Below are positions 1 through 7,784 of a stretch of DNA of 34,977 nt, piece after piece. This DNA is from an uncultured Lachnospiraceae bacterium (GTDB taxonomy: Bacteria; Bacillota; Clostridia; Lachnospirales; Lachnospiraceae). The position numbers and the translations under genes were made by a program. The stretch is taken from the NCBI GenBank assembly GCA_902772635.1, contig CACYBK010000057.1, positions 1 through 34,977 of the forward strand, given 5' to 3'. The notes beneath the pieces were generated by a model. It made no database searches. It was not told the origin of the DNA and saw nothing but the letters and a program-made list of their open reading frames with translations. Position 1 is the stretch's first letter. The number at the start of each line of letters is the position of its first letter.

Positions 1-2
1 AC

Positions 3-233
3 AGGGACAATCTCACGGCGCTTTACAACAGAGTCGAGCAGATCATCGAAGCACAGAGAAAAGCGGCTGAGGAAGCCGCGGGAACGACTGAAGGAGAGCC
101 TTCAGCTGAAGTCGATGAAGAAAAGGCTGCAGAGGCTGTGGCAGGGGCTTCGGGTACCGAAGAAACAGGAGAGTCTGAGGGGGAAGAAACCACAGACGAA
201 AATACTTCCGAAAAAATCGAAGAAAACGGCTAA
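3..233 (+). CDS. C-terminal end of an upstream gene, possibly flagellar hook-capping protein FlgD (5' truncated)
   Basis: An open frame enters from the left edge and stops at TAA 231-233. The visible 76 residues begin RDNLTALYNRVEQI and then become an acidic, Ala/Glu/Thr-rich tail with no predicted fold. No catalytic or domain motif is visible. In related Clostridia the gene just before flgE is often flgD or a small flagellar operon protein, and some FlgD proteins end in a charged tail, so FlgD is a guess from position only. Its stop codon lies inside the -35 element of the sigma-28-like promoter for flgE. Confidence 0.5.
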   Translation, partial: RDNLTALYNRVEQIIEAQRKAAEEAAGTTEGEPSAEVDEEKAAEAVAGASGTEETGESEGEETTDENTSEKIEENG

Positions 234-257
234 ATTTATCTTCGATTAATCCGATAT
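231..257 (+). promoter_or_regulatory. Probable sigma-28 (SigD/FliA) promoter for flgE
   Basis: TAAA at 231-234, a 15-base spacer, then TCCGATAT at 250-257. The Bacillus SigD consensus is TAAA-N15-GCCGATAT, so the match is 4/4 and 7/8 with exact spacing. Against the enteric form (TAAAGTTT-N11-GCCGATAA) the spacing is also exact. The -35 overlaps the TAA stop of the upstream gene. Transcription would start near 264, giving a leader of about 90 bases before flgE. Confidence 0.6.
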
Positions 258-315
258 TATCTTTGAACATGTTAATTCTCCTCATCACAAGGATGTGTAA
301 GGAACGATCTTCTCC

Positions 316-357
316 ATGGACGGAATGATTTATGACCAGGGGGTAACTGCCTTATGA
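316..357 (+). other. Possible 13-codon leader ORF overlapping the flgE start
   Basis: ATG at 316 opens a frame encoding MDGMIYDQGVTAL and ending at TGA 355-357, which overlaps the first ATG of flgE (354-356). AAGGAA at 299-304 could serve as a distant ribosome-binding site. It may couple translation into flgE or be chance; nothing in the peptide is recognisable. Confidence 0.2.
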
Positions 358-2222
358 TGAGATCACTCTATTCCGGCGTAGCAGGTCTTAAGACCCATCA
401 GACACGCATGGATGTCATCGGTAACAATATCGCAAACGTCAATACGACCGCATTCAAATCCACGGCCGTATCTTTCCAGGATATAATGTATCAGACCACA
501 TCCTCTGCTTCCGGCGCTACCGAGACTACCGGCGGAAAAAATGCGAAGCAGATCGGTCTTGGTGTTACAACAGGTGCGACAAAGATATCCATTACCTCCG
601 GCGGTTCCGCCCAGTCTACGGGTGACGCCCTCGATATCAAGCTCACTGACGCAAATTCCACAAACTTTTTCATAGTGAACAACGGCAAGGAAAACCTCTT
701 CACAAGGGCCGGATCCTTCTATCTTGACGGAAACGGTTCTCTTGCCATGACTACCACAGGCTACCTCGTACAGGGCTGGCAGGCAGTCGTAAATGCGGAC
801 GGTTCAAGGACTATACAGAGGGATACGGTTTCTCCGCTTCGTATCATGAGTGCAGAGAACAAGACATCAGAACCTGAGGCTACAGAGGAAGCAAACGTGA
901 CAGGTGTCATCGACCAGACGGATTCCAATATCAATTCCGAGAGCGGAAGAGCATTCACACTGTCATTCTATGACAATCTTGGTTATTCCTATACGGCAAG
1001 GTTCACAACAAAGCTGCTTGATGAGAGCCAGGGAACCTATACCGTGAAGCTCACAAACATCTATGACAGCGAGCAGAATGACATACTGGATCAGTGGATG
1101 AACGCGAACCTTAAGGCGGACTTAACAGACCCCTATAGTGAGGCATCAACGACTCCCCTCACTGAAGAAGAACAGAAAGAAATGCTCTTGGCACGTATCT
1201 TCGGAGACCCGCAGTCTGTCAAGACCGACAGTTACACGATCGGCTCTGATTATACGATGTCAGGGACGAAAATCTCCTATAAGGGATATACCGCAGATCT
1301 TCTTACGGATCTTAATTTTGATGCCGGAGCCAAAAGTGTGGTTACCTTTAAAAAGGGTGAAGGCGAAACTACGACAAAGACTCTTGAGGATATCTTCGGA
1401 ATAACTAATATCGCTGGCAATGCACAATTTAAAGTGACTACAGACGGAAATCCCCCGGAGAAAACAACTGCTCCGTACGTTCTTTGGAATCCTTACAGCA
1501 AAACACTTTCCTATACCCAGAGGGATACGAACTGCGTACTTCAGTTCAATACAGCGGATGGAACTTTCAGCAATATCAAAGATGCCAATACCCAGGACGG
1601 CAATCCTTACGCCCATATGGATAAGCAGTATGCAGACGGAACAAATTCAGCGGTACTGAAACTTGAAGCACTGAGATTGATAGGACAGTATGCTACGAAT
1701 GGTTACCATCAAGCTGACGGCGGCACCACCTTCAAAGACGGCCTTCGTGACATAAATATCGATTTTTCCAGGACAGAGAATTATATGAACGGTGGGAATT
1801 CCACCGTTGGCGCGGACCGCGGTATGGTCACGGATTCCACCGCAAAGGCAGGCAAGGCCCTCGGCGCACTGACAGGAGTATCCGTATCCCAGAACGGCCA
1901 GATCTACGGCTCATACGACAACGGAAACACAGTCCTTCTCGGACAGATAGCTGTAGCGCAGTTTGCAAATGCTTCAGGCCTTGAATCCCTCGGCGACAAC
2001 TGCTACGGAACCACATTGAACTCCGGAGAGTTCGACGGCATAGGTGTTGATGTCACATCGGACGGCGGTTCCATGAGTACCGGACAGCTTGAAATGTCAA
2101 ATGTAGACCTCGCGACCGAGTTTACTGACATGATCACGACACAGCGTGGTTTCCAGGCAAACTCCAGGATCATCACGGTGTCCGACAATATGCTTGAGGA
2201 GCTTACAAACCTTAAGAGATAA
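354..2222 (+). CDS. flgE: Flagellar hook protein FlgE
   Basis: FlgE polymerises outside the cell into the hook that joins the rod to the filament; it is exported by the flagellar type III system. The N-terminus carries the rod/hook family signature (LYSGVAGL, then GNNIANVNT, residues about 4-31), and the C-terminus ends with the matching helix (TQRGFQANSRIITVSDNML). At 622 residues it is longer than many FlgE proteins (roughly 400-500), the extra length lying in the variable middle, surface-exposed domains. The start at 354 has AGGGGG at 338-343 ten bases upstream; a second ATG follows directly at 357. It has its own sigma-28-like promoter and is followed by a terminator, so it may be a separate transcription unit from the motA operon. 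Confidence 0.95.
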   Translation: MMRSLYSGVAGLKTHQTRMDVIGNNIANVNTTAFKSTAVSFQDIMYQTTSSASGATETTGGKNAKQIGLGVTTGATKISITSGGSAQSTGDALDIKLTDANSTNFFIVNNGKENLFTRAGSFYLDGNGSLAMTTTGYLVQGWQAVVNADGSRTIQRDTVSPLRIMSAENKTSEPEATEEANVTGVIDQTDSNINSESGRAFTLSFYDNLGYSYTARFTTKLLDESQGTYTVKLTNIYDSEQNDILDQWMNANLKADLTDPYSEASTTPLTEEEQKEMLLARIFGDPQSVKTDSYTIGSDYTMSGTKISYKGYTADLLTDLNFDAGAKSVVTFKKGEGETTTKTLEDIFGITNIAGNAQFKVTTDGNPPEKTTAPYVLWNPYSKTLSYTQRDTNCVLQFNTADGTFSNIKDANTQDGNPYAHMDKQYADGTNSAVLKLEALRLIGQYATNGYHQADGGTTFKDGLRDINIDFSRTENYMNGGNSTVGADRGMVTDSTAKAGKALGALTGVSVSQNGQIYGSYDNGNTVLLGQIAVAQFANASGLESLGDNCYGTTLNSGEFDGIGVDVTSDGGSMSTGQLEMSNVDLATEFTDMITTQRGFQANSRIITVSDNMLEELTNLKR

Positions 2223-2248
2223 GCCTTAAGTAAAGTCTTATAAATACC

Positions 2249-2283
2249 AAACGGTGCTGGCAATCACTTTGTCAGCACCGTTT
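2249..2283 (+). terminator. Intrinsic terminator after flgE
   Basis: A 14-bp stem (2249-2262 with 2270-2283, one G-U pair) encloses a 7-base loop. The left arm starts with AAA and the right arm ends with TTT, but the T-run after the stem is short, so termination may be partial. It separates flgE from the motA promoter. Confidence 0.65.
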
Positions 2284-2373
2284 ATCATTAAATGGTGCAA
2301 TGAGATACTCACCATATTTTGTGGTAATCTTTCCTGAAAATACAAAATCTATTGCCTATTTTGCAATAAAAAG

Positions 2374-2402
2374 TAGACAATAAGAAGTCAATCATATAAA
2401 AT
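2374..2402 (+). promoter_or_regulatory. Probable sigma-A promoter for the motA operon
   Basis: TAGACA at 2374-2379, a 17-base spacer and TAAAAT at 2397-2402. Each hexamer matches the housekeeping consensus at 5 of 6 positions with ideal spacing. The surrounding sequence is A/T-rich and lies between the flgE terminator and motA. It gives a leader of about 70 bases. Confidence 0.6.
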
Positions 2403-2481
2403 ACATAGATGGTTTATCGGGAAAGACGGCATTATTTGTGTTTTTTTGTGTTGATATATTCTTGAGGACGGTGATCGTTTT

Positions 2482-3282
2482 ATGGACATAGCCTCGCTCC
2501 TTGGTCTTGGCGGCGGTATCGGCGTTGTCATGTTCGGTATTATCCAGTCTGCCGGTGCGGGAGGCATCTCATATTTCATAGATATCCCCTCGATCATCAT
2601 CACCGTGGGGGGCTCTTTGATGGCGCTTGCAAGCAGCCGCAAGATGCCGGATTTGATCGGAGGATTCAAATCACTGAAGCTTGCCATAAAGGAGCCAAGC
2701 ATCCCGAGTCCCCAGACTACGATACAGCAGATCATAGATATGTCAAATGTGGCCCGAAAGGAAGGACTCCTTGCTCTCGAGGGCTATACGGAAAATATCA
2801 ATGATGATTTCATGAAAAAGGGCATCATGCTCGTGGTAGACGGTACTGATGCGGATCTTGTCCGCTCCATCCTTGAGACCGATCTTACAAATATGGACGA
2901 TCGGCACAAGGCTGTTGCCGGTTTCTGGGATTTCTGGTCGACCATGTGCCCTGCGTGGGGAATGATAGGTACTCTGATCGGTCTGGTCATCATGCTTCAG
3001 AACATGTCAGATCCTTCATCCATCGGGCCTTCTATGGCTGTCGCCCTCATTACAACATTTTACGGCTCTTTGATCGCGAACTGGATCTGCGTTCCTACCT
3101 GCGAAAAGCTGAAGCTGAACAATTCGATAGAGATTTCCGTGAAGTCAATAATGATCGAGGGGATACTTTCAATACAGGCAGGCGAGAATCCTCATGTCAT
3201 CGAAGAAAAGCTGAAGACATTCCTTGCTCCTTCGCTTCGTGCGGCGATAGGAGGGCAGGAAGGTGAAGGCGGTGGAGGCTGA
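2482..3282 (+). CDS. motA: Flagellar motor stator protein MotA
   Basis: MotA is the inner-membrane stator subunit that, with MotB, forms the ion channel and pushes on FliG. The 266-residue protein has four hydrophobic segments (about 8-25, 32-50, 155-173, 184-204). The cytoplasmic loop carries the conserved RKEGLLALE stretch with Arg92 and Glu100, the charges that contact the rotor in the family. The channel prolines correspond to Pro157 (CPAWGMIGT) and Pro205. The ribosome-binding region is unusual: GAGG at 2464-2467 followed by GGTGATC at 2470-2476, which pairs with the extreme 3' end of 16S rRNA. The stop TGA overlaps the motB start (TGATG at 3280-3284). Coupling ion cannot be told from sequence alone. 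Confidence 0.95.
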   Translation: MDIASLLGLGGGIGVVMFGIIQSAGAGGISYFIDIPSIIITVGGSLMALASSRKMPDLIGGFKSLKLAIKEPSIPSPQTTIQQIIDMSNVARKEGLLALEGYTENINDDFMKKGIMLVVDGTDADLVRSILETDLTNMDDRHKAVAGFWDFWSTMCPAWGMIGTLIGLVIMLQNMSDPSSIGPSMAVALITTFYGSLIANWICVPTCEKLKLNNSIEISVKSIMIEGILSIQAGENPHVIEEKLKTFLAPSLRAAIGGQEGEGGGG

Positions 3283-4175
3283 TGAAGAAGAAACCGGATC
3301 CGCCCAAAGCCTTTCCGTTGTGGCAGAGTACATTCTCAGACCTTATGAACCTGCTTCTCTGCTTCTTCGTTCTTCTGTTTTCGATGTCGTCGATCAATGA
3401 GGAGAAGTATCTTCAGATCGTGAATTCGCTGCAGTCTGCCTTTACTACCGTTATCTCAACCGGAGGTTCGACCGTAGTTCCCGCCAAGCTTGTTTCAAGC
3501 GGCATTACACAGCTCCCTGATTACTCAAACTACTTCGGTGATACGATGTCAAAGGGTAATGAGGGCGGACAGATAGATCCGGGCGGTTCGGACAGCAGCG
3601 GACAGCAGCAGGGTACGGTAGACACAGACGAAAAGACAGAAGAGGAGAAGGAAGCCGAGGCAAAAGCCGAGTTGGAAAAGAAGGCGCTTGAGGAAAGCGA
3701 GAGGATGGCAGAGCATATCGAGGCTCTGGCTACCGAGATGGGCATTCAGGATATGATAGAGGTCGATTTCAACGGCAACTATGTCAGGATAACGATGTCC
3801 GGGGCTCTCCTTTTTGATTCAGGCTCCGCTACACTCCGGGATCAGGCTGTTCCTATAGTTCAGAAGCTTGGCACCATACTCAACAATTATCCCAACAATC
3901 TCATAGAGGTTGAGGGACATACGGACAATGTTCCGATACATTCCCAGAGATTTGAGGACAATGACGTTCTTTCGATGTACAGGGCGCTCTATGTTTCAAA
4001 TGTCTTAAGAGACAGCTCCACCATCAACCCGGGACATGTGAAGTCCTCCGGCTGTGGCGAATATGATCCCATTGCTGACAACTCGACTCCCGAGGGACGC
4101 GCGAGAAACCGTCGGGTTGAGGTCAAGGTATATAATTCATACAATTCCGGTGATATAGTTTCTGAAGGAATCTGA
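3282..4175 (+). CDS. motB: Flagellar motor stator protein MotB
   Basis: MotB pairs with MotA and anchors the stator to peptidoglycan. The single membrane helix (about 18-36) contains Asp20 in TFSDLMNLLLCFF, the ion-binding residue of the family. A long acidic linker (about 85-150, Glu/Asp/Gln/Lys-rich, probably coiled) leads to an OmpA-type domain (about 165-290) with GHTDNVPI and RARNRRVEV, which bind peptidoglycan. The stretch after HTDNVPI departs somewhat from the usual W-x-LS-x-x-RA pattern, reading DVLSMYRAL. The start overlaps the motA stop by one base, so translation is probably coupled. Confidence 0.94.
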   Translation: MKKKPDPPKAFPLWQSTFSDLMNLLLCFFVLLFSMSSINEEKYLQIVNSLQSAFTTVISTGGSTVVPAKLVSSGITQLPDYSNYFGDTMSKGNEGGQIDPGGSDSSGQQQGTVDTDEKTEEEKEAEAKAELEKKALEESERMAEHIEALATEMGIQDMIEVDFNGNYVRITMSGALLFDSGSATLRDQAVPIVQKLGTILNNYPNNLIEVEGHTDNVPIHSQRFEDNDVLSMYRALYVSNVLRDSSTINPGHVKSSGCGEYDPIADNSTPEGRARNRRVEVKVYNSYNSGDIVSEGI

Positions 4176-4186
4176 AGGAAAAGGAA

Positions 4187-4720
4187 ATGAAAAAGAGTCT
4201 GCTTACTGTAGTTACATTTGCACTCTGCCTGATAAATGTCGTTCTGACAGCCATAATGGCAGTGGTAGTGGTTCCTGAGGTCAAGAAGGTAAACTCCCTT
4301 GTATCACAGGTATCAACAGCCATAGAGCTGGATCTCGAGGCCGGAAAGTCCCAAAGCGGTGCCTCGAACATTCCGATAGAGCAGCTTGCTTATTATTCCA
4401 TATCCTCTATAACAGTCAGCCTGAAGGATGACGGGGATGGAAAGAACCATATCGCGAATATCAATATGGTCATGTCCATAGATACGAAGCATGAGAATTA
4501 CGGAACTTACGGAGCGCCTTTCGATAATGCTTCCGACAAGAAGGGAACCTATGACGATCTGGTCAAGAGTATAGTGAACGAGGTTGTTTCCCAGTATACC
4601 GTGTCAGAGATCAAGGACAGTCCCGATACTGCCCAGGATGCTATCAGGCTGAAGCTGAACGAGAAATTCGGCGACAATTTTGTTGTCAGCATCAACTTCT
4701 CACAGGTTCTCACGCAGTAA
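4187..4720 (+). CDS. fliL: Flagellar basal body-associated protein FliL
   Basis: FliL is a single-span inner-membrane protein that surrounds or supports the stator. The 177-residue protein has one N-terminal hydrophobic segment (about 5-28) and a periplasmic domain. The C-terminal part (LVKSIVNEVVSQYT through KFGDNFVVSINFSQVLTQ) resembles the conserved end of FliL. AAGGAAAAGGAA just upstream of ATG 4187 is the ribosome-binding site. It lies 11 bases after motB and 47 bases before fliM, the usual position in Firmicutes. Confidence 0.85.
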   Translation: MKKSLLTVVTFALCLINVVLTAIMAVVVVPEVKKVNSLVSQVSTAIELDLEAGKSQSGASNIPIEQLAYYSISSITVSLKDDGDGKNHIANINMVMSIDTKHENYGTYGAPFDNASDKKGTYDDLVKSIVNEVVSQYTVSEIKDSPDTAQDAIRLKLNEKFGDNFVVSINFSQVLTQ

Positions 4721-4767
4721 GGAAGGTTTGTTTATATTCAGAAGGAAGCAAGACGGTTTAATAAGAG

Positions 4768-5754
4768 ATGAGTGATGTCCTTTCACAAAGCGAAATAGAC
4801 AACCTCCTCCAATCACTTTCAAATGGCGATGTAGACATAGAGGAGATGAAAAAGTCCTCCGAGAATGTCGTGAAGGACTATGATTTCGCGCGTCCTTCCA
4901 AATTTTCGAAGGAACACTTAAGGACTCTTGAGATCATATTCGAGCATTACGGACGGCTTCTCTCAACGACACTGCCCATCTACCTTCGGAAGAATATCCA
5001 GGTTGAGGTGATGAATTCTGAGGCCGTCACTTATATGGAATTTACGAACGCGCTGTCAAACCCGGTTCTTCTCGGAGTAGTGGATTTCTCGCCGCTTCAG
5101 GGCTCCATTATCCTTGAGATGGCTTCAAAGCTCGGCTTTGCTTTTGTTGACAGGATGCTTGGCGGAGAGGGGAATCCCCTTGAAAAGACCAGGGATTTCA
5201 CCGAGATCGAGCTTCTTATCATAGAGCGTATAATGAACAGCGCGGTGGAACTCCTCAGAGAGCCTTGGGAGAACGTTCTTGATGTCTATCCCAGGATGGA
5301 GAGGATAGAGACGAATTCGCAGTTTGCCCAGATCATCTCGCCCTCCGAGATGATCGCAATAGTTACATTGAATATCAAGATGGGCGAGATAGAGGGACTT
5401 ATGAATATCTGCCTTCCTTATCTTACCCTTGAGCCTGTCATGGACAAGCTGAATACCAAATTCTGGTATTCCAATATGCAGGAAAAGACTGATGAGAACT
5501 ACAGTGATGATATAGAGGTTCTGATCAGGAGAGCGGAGATTCCCGTCACTGCAGTGCTGGGAAACAGCTCCATAAACGTTTCCGATTTTGCTGCTCTTCA
5601 GGTGGGCGATATCATCAGACTTGATACAAAGGTTGATGATGAGCTTTCCGTTTTTGTCGGAAACCTGAAGAAGTTCACGGCGCTTCCCGGAGAGTTTGGA
5701 AAGGACTATGCCGTGCGCGTTACATCCATAATCAGGGAGGAAGAAGATGAGTGA
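4768..5754 (+). CDS. fliM: Flagellar motor switch protein FliM
   Basis: FliM forms the middle of the C-ring and receives phospho-CheY to switch rotation. The N-terminus MSDVLSQSEIDNLL is the conserved CheY-binding peptide. A CheC-like middle domain (about 45-230) and a C-terminal SpoA/FliN-like domain (about 250-325) follow. The 328-residue length is typical. The gene overlaps fliY by 8 bases (5747-5754), so the two switch proteins are likely made in step. Confidence 0.95.
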   Translation: MSDVLSQSEIDNLLQSLSNGDVDIEEMKKSSENVVKDYDFARPSKFSKEHLRTLEIIFEHYGRLLSTTLPIYLRKNIQVEVMNSEAVTYMEFTNALSNPVLLGVVDFSPLQGSIILEMASKLGFAFVDRMLGGEGNPLEKTRDFTEIELLIIERIMNSAVELLREPWENVLDVYPRMERIETNSQFAQIISPSEMIAIVTLNIKMGEIEGLMNICLPYLTLEPVMDKLNTKFWYSNMQEKTDENYSDDIEVLIRRAEIPVTAVLGNSSINVSDFAALQVGDIIRLDTKVDDELSVFVGNLKKFTALPGEFGKDYAVRVTSIIREEEDE

Positions 5755-6943
5755 TACAACACTCTCACAGGAAGAAATAAACGCCCTGATAGCCGGCGGA
5801 ATACCCGACAGCCCCCCGGCATCTTCGGCCGTCTCCGGTGACTCGCCGCTTACGGGCGAGGAGATCGATACGATCGGCGAGATCGCGAACATCTCCATGG
5901 GCTCCGCCGCGACAGCGTTGTTTTCTCTTGTAAACAGAAAAGTTGAGATTTCGACTCCTGTGGTTTCGATAGCCAATTGGGATGAGATTATCTCTCTATA
6001 TGAAAAGCCCTGTGTTCTTATCAAGATCTCATATACAAGAGGTATCGATGGTTCAAATGTCCTCATACTGAAGGAGGACGATGTAAAGATCATCACCAAT
6101 CTGATGATGGGCGGGGACGGCACCAATGTGGATGATGAACTCGGAGAGATCCATCTCTCGGCTATCTCCGAGGCCATGAACCAGATGATGGGCTCCTCGG
6201 CGACCTCATTATCCTCGATGTTGAACAAGACCGTTGATATCACGCCTCCTGTTTCAGACCTCATAGATCTTCAGGATACCGGGAGTATCGACGGGATAGG
6301 AGAGTTCATAAAGGGCGACTTCGTAAAGATCCAGTTCCGTCTTCTGGTGGGCGAGCTAGTTGATTCCATAATGATGCAGCTCTATCCCATAGCGCTTGTG
6401 AAGGATATGGTCTCCCAGATCAGATCCAACATGGAGACGGATTCGAATTCCACAGTTGATGATGCAGCCTTCGGAGAAACACCTAATGATGCTCCTCAAA
6501 GCGCACCTGCACCTGCGCCGGCACCGCCGCCTCCGCAGCCTGCTCCTGCGGCACCGCCTCCGCAGCCAATGCCACAGCCGATGCCGCCTCAGGGGATGGA
6601 GTATCAGTACCAGCAGCCGATGCCCATGTATCAGCCGCAGCAGCCCCCGGTCAATGTTCAGGCAGCACAGTTTACATCCTTTGCAGGGGCATTTCCGCCG
6701 ACATATTCCTCCGAAAACATCGACATTATCATGGATGTTCCGCTGGAGGTTACCGTAGAGCTTGGAAGGACGCACAAATCCATAAAGGATATCCTGGAAT
6801 TCACTCCGGGCACTATCATAGAGTTGAACAAGATAGCCGGTGAGCCGATAGATGTCCTTGTCAATGGAAAATACGTAGCAAAAGGCGAGGTAGTGGTGAT
6901 CGAAGAGTCCTTCGGAATACGTATCACAGAGATTGTCAAGTAA
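5747..6943 (+). CDS. fliY: Flagellar motor switch phosphatase FliY
   Basis: FliY replaces FliN in many Gram-positive flagella and also dephosphorylates CheY-P at the motor. Residues 1-17 (MSDTTLSQEEINALIAG) form a FliM-like CheY-binding peptide. The CheC-like domain has two intact phosphatase sites of the form [D/S]xxxExxN-x22-P: Asp41/Glu45/Asn48/Pro71 and Ser138/Glu142/Asn145/Pro168. A Pro/Ala/Gln-rich linker (about 249-305) leads to the C-terminal FliN/SpoA domain (about 325-398). The repetitive linker causes large antisense open frames that are not genes. The start lies inside fliM. Confidence 0.95.
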   Translation: MSDTTLSQEEINALIAGGIPDSPPASSAVSGDSPLTGEEIDTIGEIANISMGSAATALFSLVNRKVEISTPVVSIANWDEIISLYEKPCVLIKISYTRGIDGSNVLILKEDDVKIITNLMMGGDGTNVDDELGEIHLSAISEAMNQMMGSSATSLSSMLNKTVDITPPVSDLIDLQDTGSIDGIGEFIKGDFVKIQFRLLVGELVDSIMMQLYPIALVKDMVSQIRSNMETDSNSTVDDAAFGETPNDAPQSAPAPAPAPPPPQPAPAAPPPQPMPQPMPPQGMEYQYQQPMPMYQPQQPPVNVQAAQFTSFAGAFPPTYSSENIDIIMDVPLEVTVELGRTHKSIKDILEFTPGTIIELNKIAGEPIDVLVNGKYVAKGEVVVIEESFGIRITEIVK

Positions 6944-6946
6944 TGC

Positions 6947-6975
6947 TTGCGTGATTTGTCTTAAAATTGTATTAT
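6947..6975 (+). promoter_or_regulatory. Possible internal sigma-A promoter before cheY
   Basis: TTGCGT at 6947-6952, a 17-base spacer and TATTAT at 6970-6975. The -10 matches 5 of 6 and the -35 only 3 of 6. It lies in a 69-base A/T-rich gap, unusually long for this operon, which raises the chance that it is real. Confidence 0.3.
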
Positions 6976-7012
6976 ATAGTCTGTCTTTATTTTTCGTAAA
7001 GGAGATGAAACG

Positions 7013-7375
7013 ATGGCAAAAAACATACTGATCTGCGATGACGCTGCATTCATGAGGATGATGATCAAGGATATCCTTACGAAGAACGGCTACAATGTTG
7101 TCGGAGAAGCCGAGAACGGACAGAAGGCTATCGACGCGTATTCGGAGTACAACCCCGATCTTGTTCTTATGGACATTACAATGCCGGAGCTTGATGGTAT
7201 CGGCGCACTCAAGGGGATCAAGGCGAAGGATGCCAATGCAAATGTTATCATGTGCTCGGCAATGGGTCAGCAGGCGATGGTTATTGAGGCTATACAGTCA
7301 GGTGCCCGCGATTTCATAGTGAAGCCCTTCCAGGCTGAAAGGGTTCTTGAGGCCGTCAAGAAGGTTATAGGCTGA
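7013..7375 (+). CDS. cheY: Chemotaxis response regulator CheY
   Basis: A single receiver domain of 120 residues. The key residues are all present: Asp9 and Asp10 (ICDD, Mg binding), Asp54 (LMDITMPELDG, phospho-acceptor), Ser82 (switch hydroxyl) and Lys104 (FIVKPF). CheA phosphorylates it; CheY-P binds FliM and FliY, and CheC or FliY removes the phosphate. A strong ribosome-binding site (AAAGGAG at 6998-7004) precedes ATG 7013. It sits between fliY and fliO as in Bacillus. Confidence 0.95.
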   Translation: MAKNILICDDAAFMRMMIKDILTKNGYNVVGEAENGQKAIDAYSEYNPDLVLMDITMPELDGIGALKGIKAKDANANVIMCSAMGQQAMVIEAIQSGARDFIVKPFQAERVLEAVKKVIG

Positions 7376-7388
7376 AAGAACTCCTGTT

Positions 7389-7778
7389 ATGGCTCTTCTC
7401 CTTACCCAGGGACGGTTTGAGGGTATCTTTCAGCTCATAGTAGTCCTGATAATCTTCGTGGTCGTGCTTGTTCTTACATATTACACGACCAAGTGGATAG
7501 CCGGCTATCAGAAAAAGCATGGCAACGGGAAGAATTTCAGGATCGTCGAGAGCGCGAAGATAGCGACGAACAAATATATTGAGATCGTCGAAGCCGGGAA
7601 GGATCATTACTTCGTAATAGCCATAGGTAAGGATGAGGTGACCTTCATAGGCGAACTGCCGAAGGAGGATGTCTTTTTGGAGGAAGAGGGGATCAACGCT
7701 CAGAACGGATTTATGGCTTCAGCCAAGTCATCCGCGAGGTTTTCCGAGCTTCTTTCCTCGTTCAAAAAGCGAAAGTAA
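7389..7778 (+). CDS. fliO: Flagellar biosynthesis protein FliO
   Basis: A small membrane protein (129 residues) with one hydrophobic segment (about 13-32) and a cytoplasmic domain with the FliO pattern (FRIVESAKIATNKYIEIVEAG then EVTFIGELP). FliO helps assemble the FliP ring of the export gate. Position directly before fliP supports the call. No good Shine-Dalgarno is visible before ATG 7389; translation may depend on coupling from cheY, 13 bases upstream. Confidence 0.85.
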   Translation: MALLLTQGRFEGIFQLIVVLIIFVVVLVLTYYTTKWIAGYQKKHGNGKNFRIVESAKIATNKYIEIVEAGKDHYFVIAIGKDEVTFIGELPKEDVFLEEEGINAQNGFMASAKSSARFSELLSSFKKRK

Positions 7779-7784
7779 TCTTAC

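Noticed and set aside
5125-6264. A 379-codon open frame on the minus strand across fliM and fliY
   Set aside because: The + strand here encodes fliM and fliY with intact phosphatase, CheY-binding and SpoA motifs. The minus frame has no recognisable domain and reflects codon bias.
6356-6775. Arg-rich open frames on both strands in the Pro/Gln-rich part of fliY
   Set aside because: They are products of the repetitive linker read in other frames; composition is unnatural for a protein.
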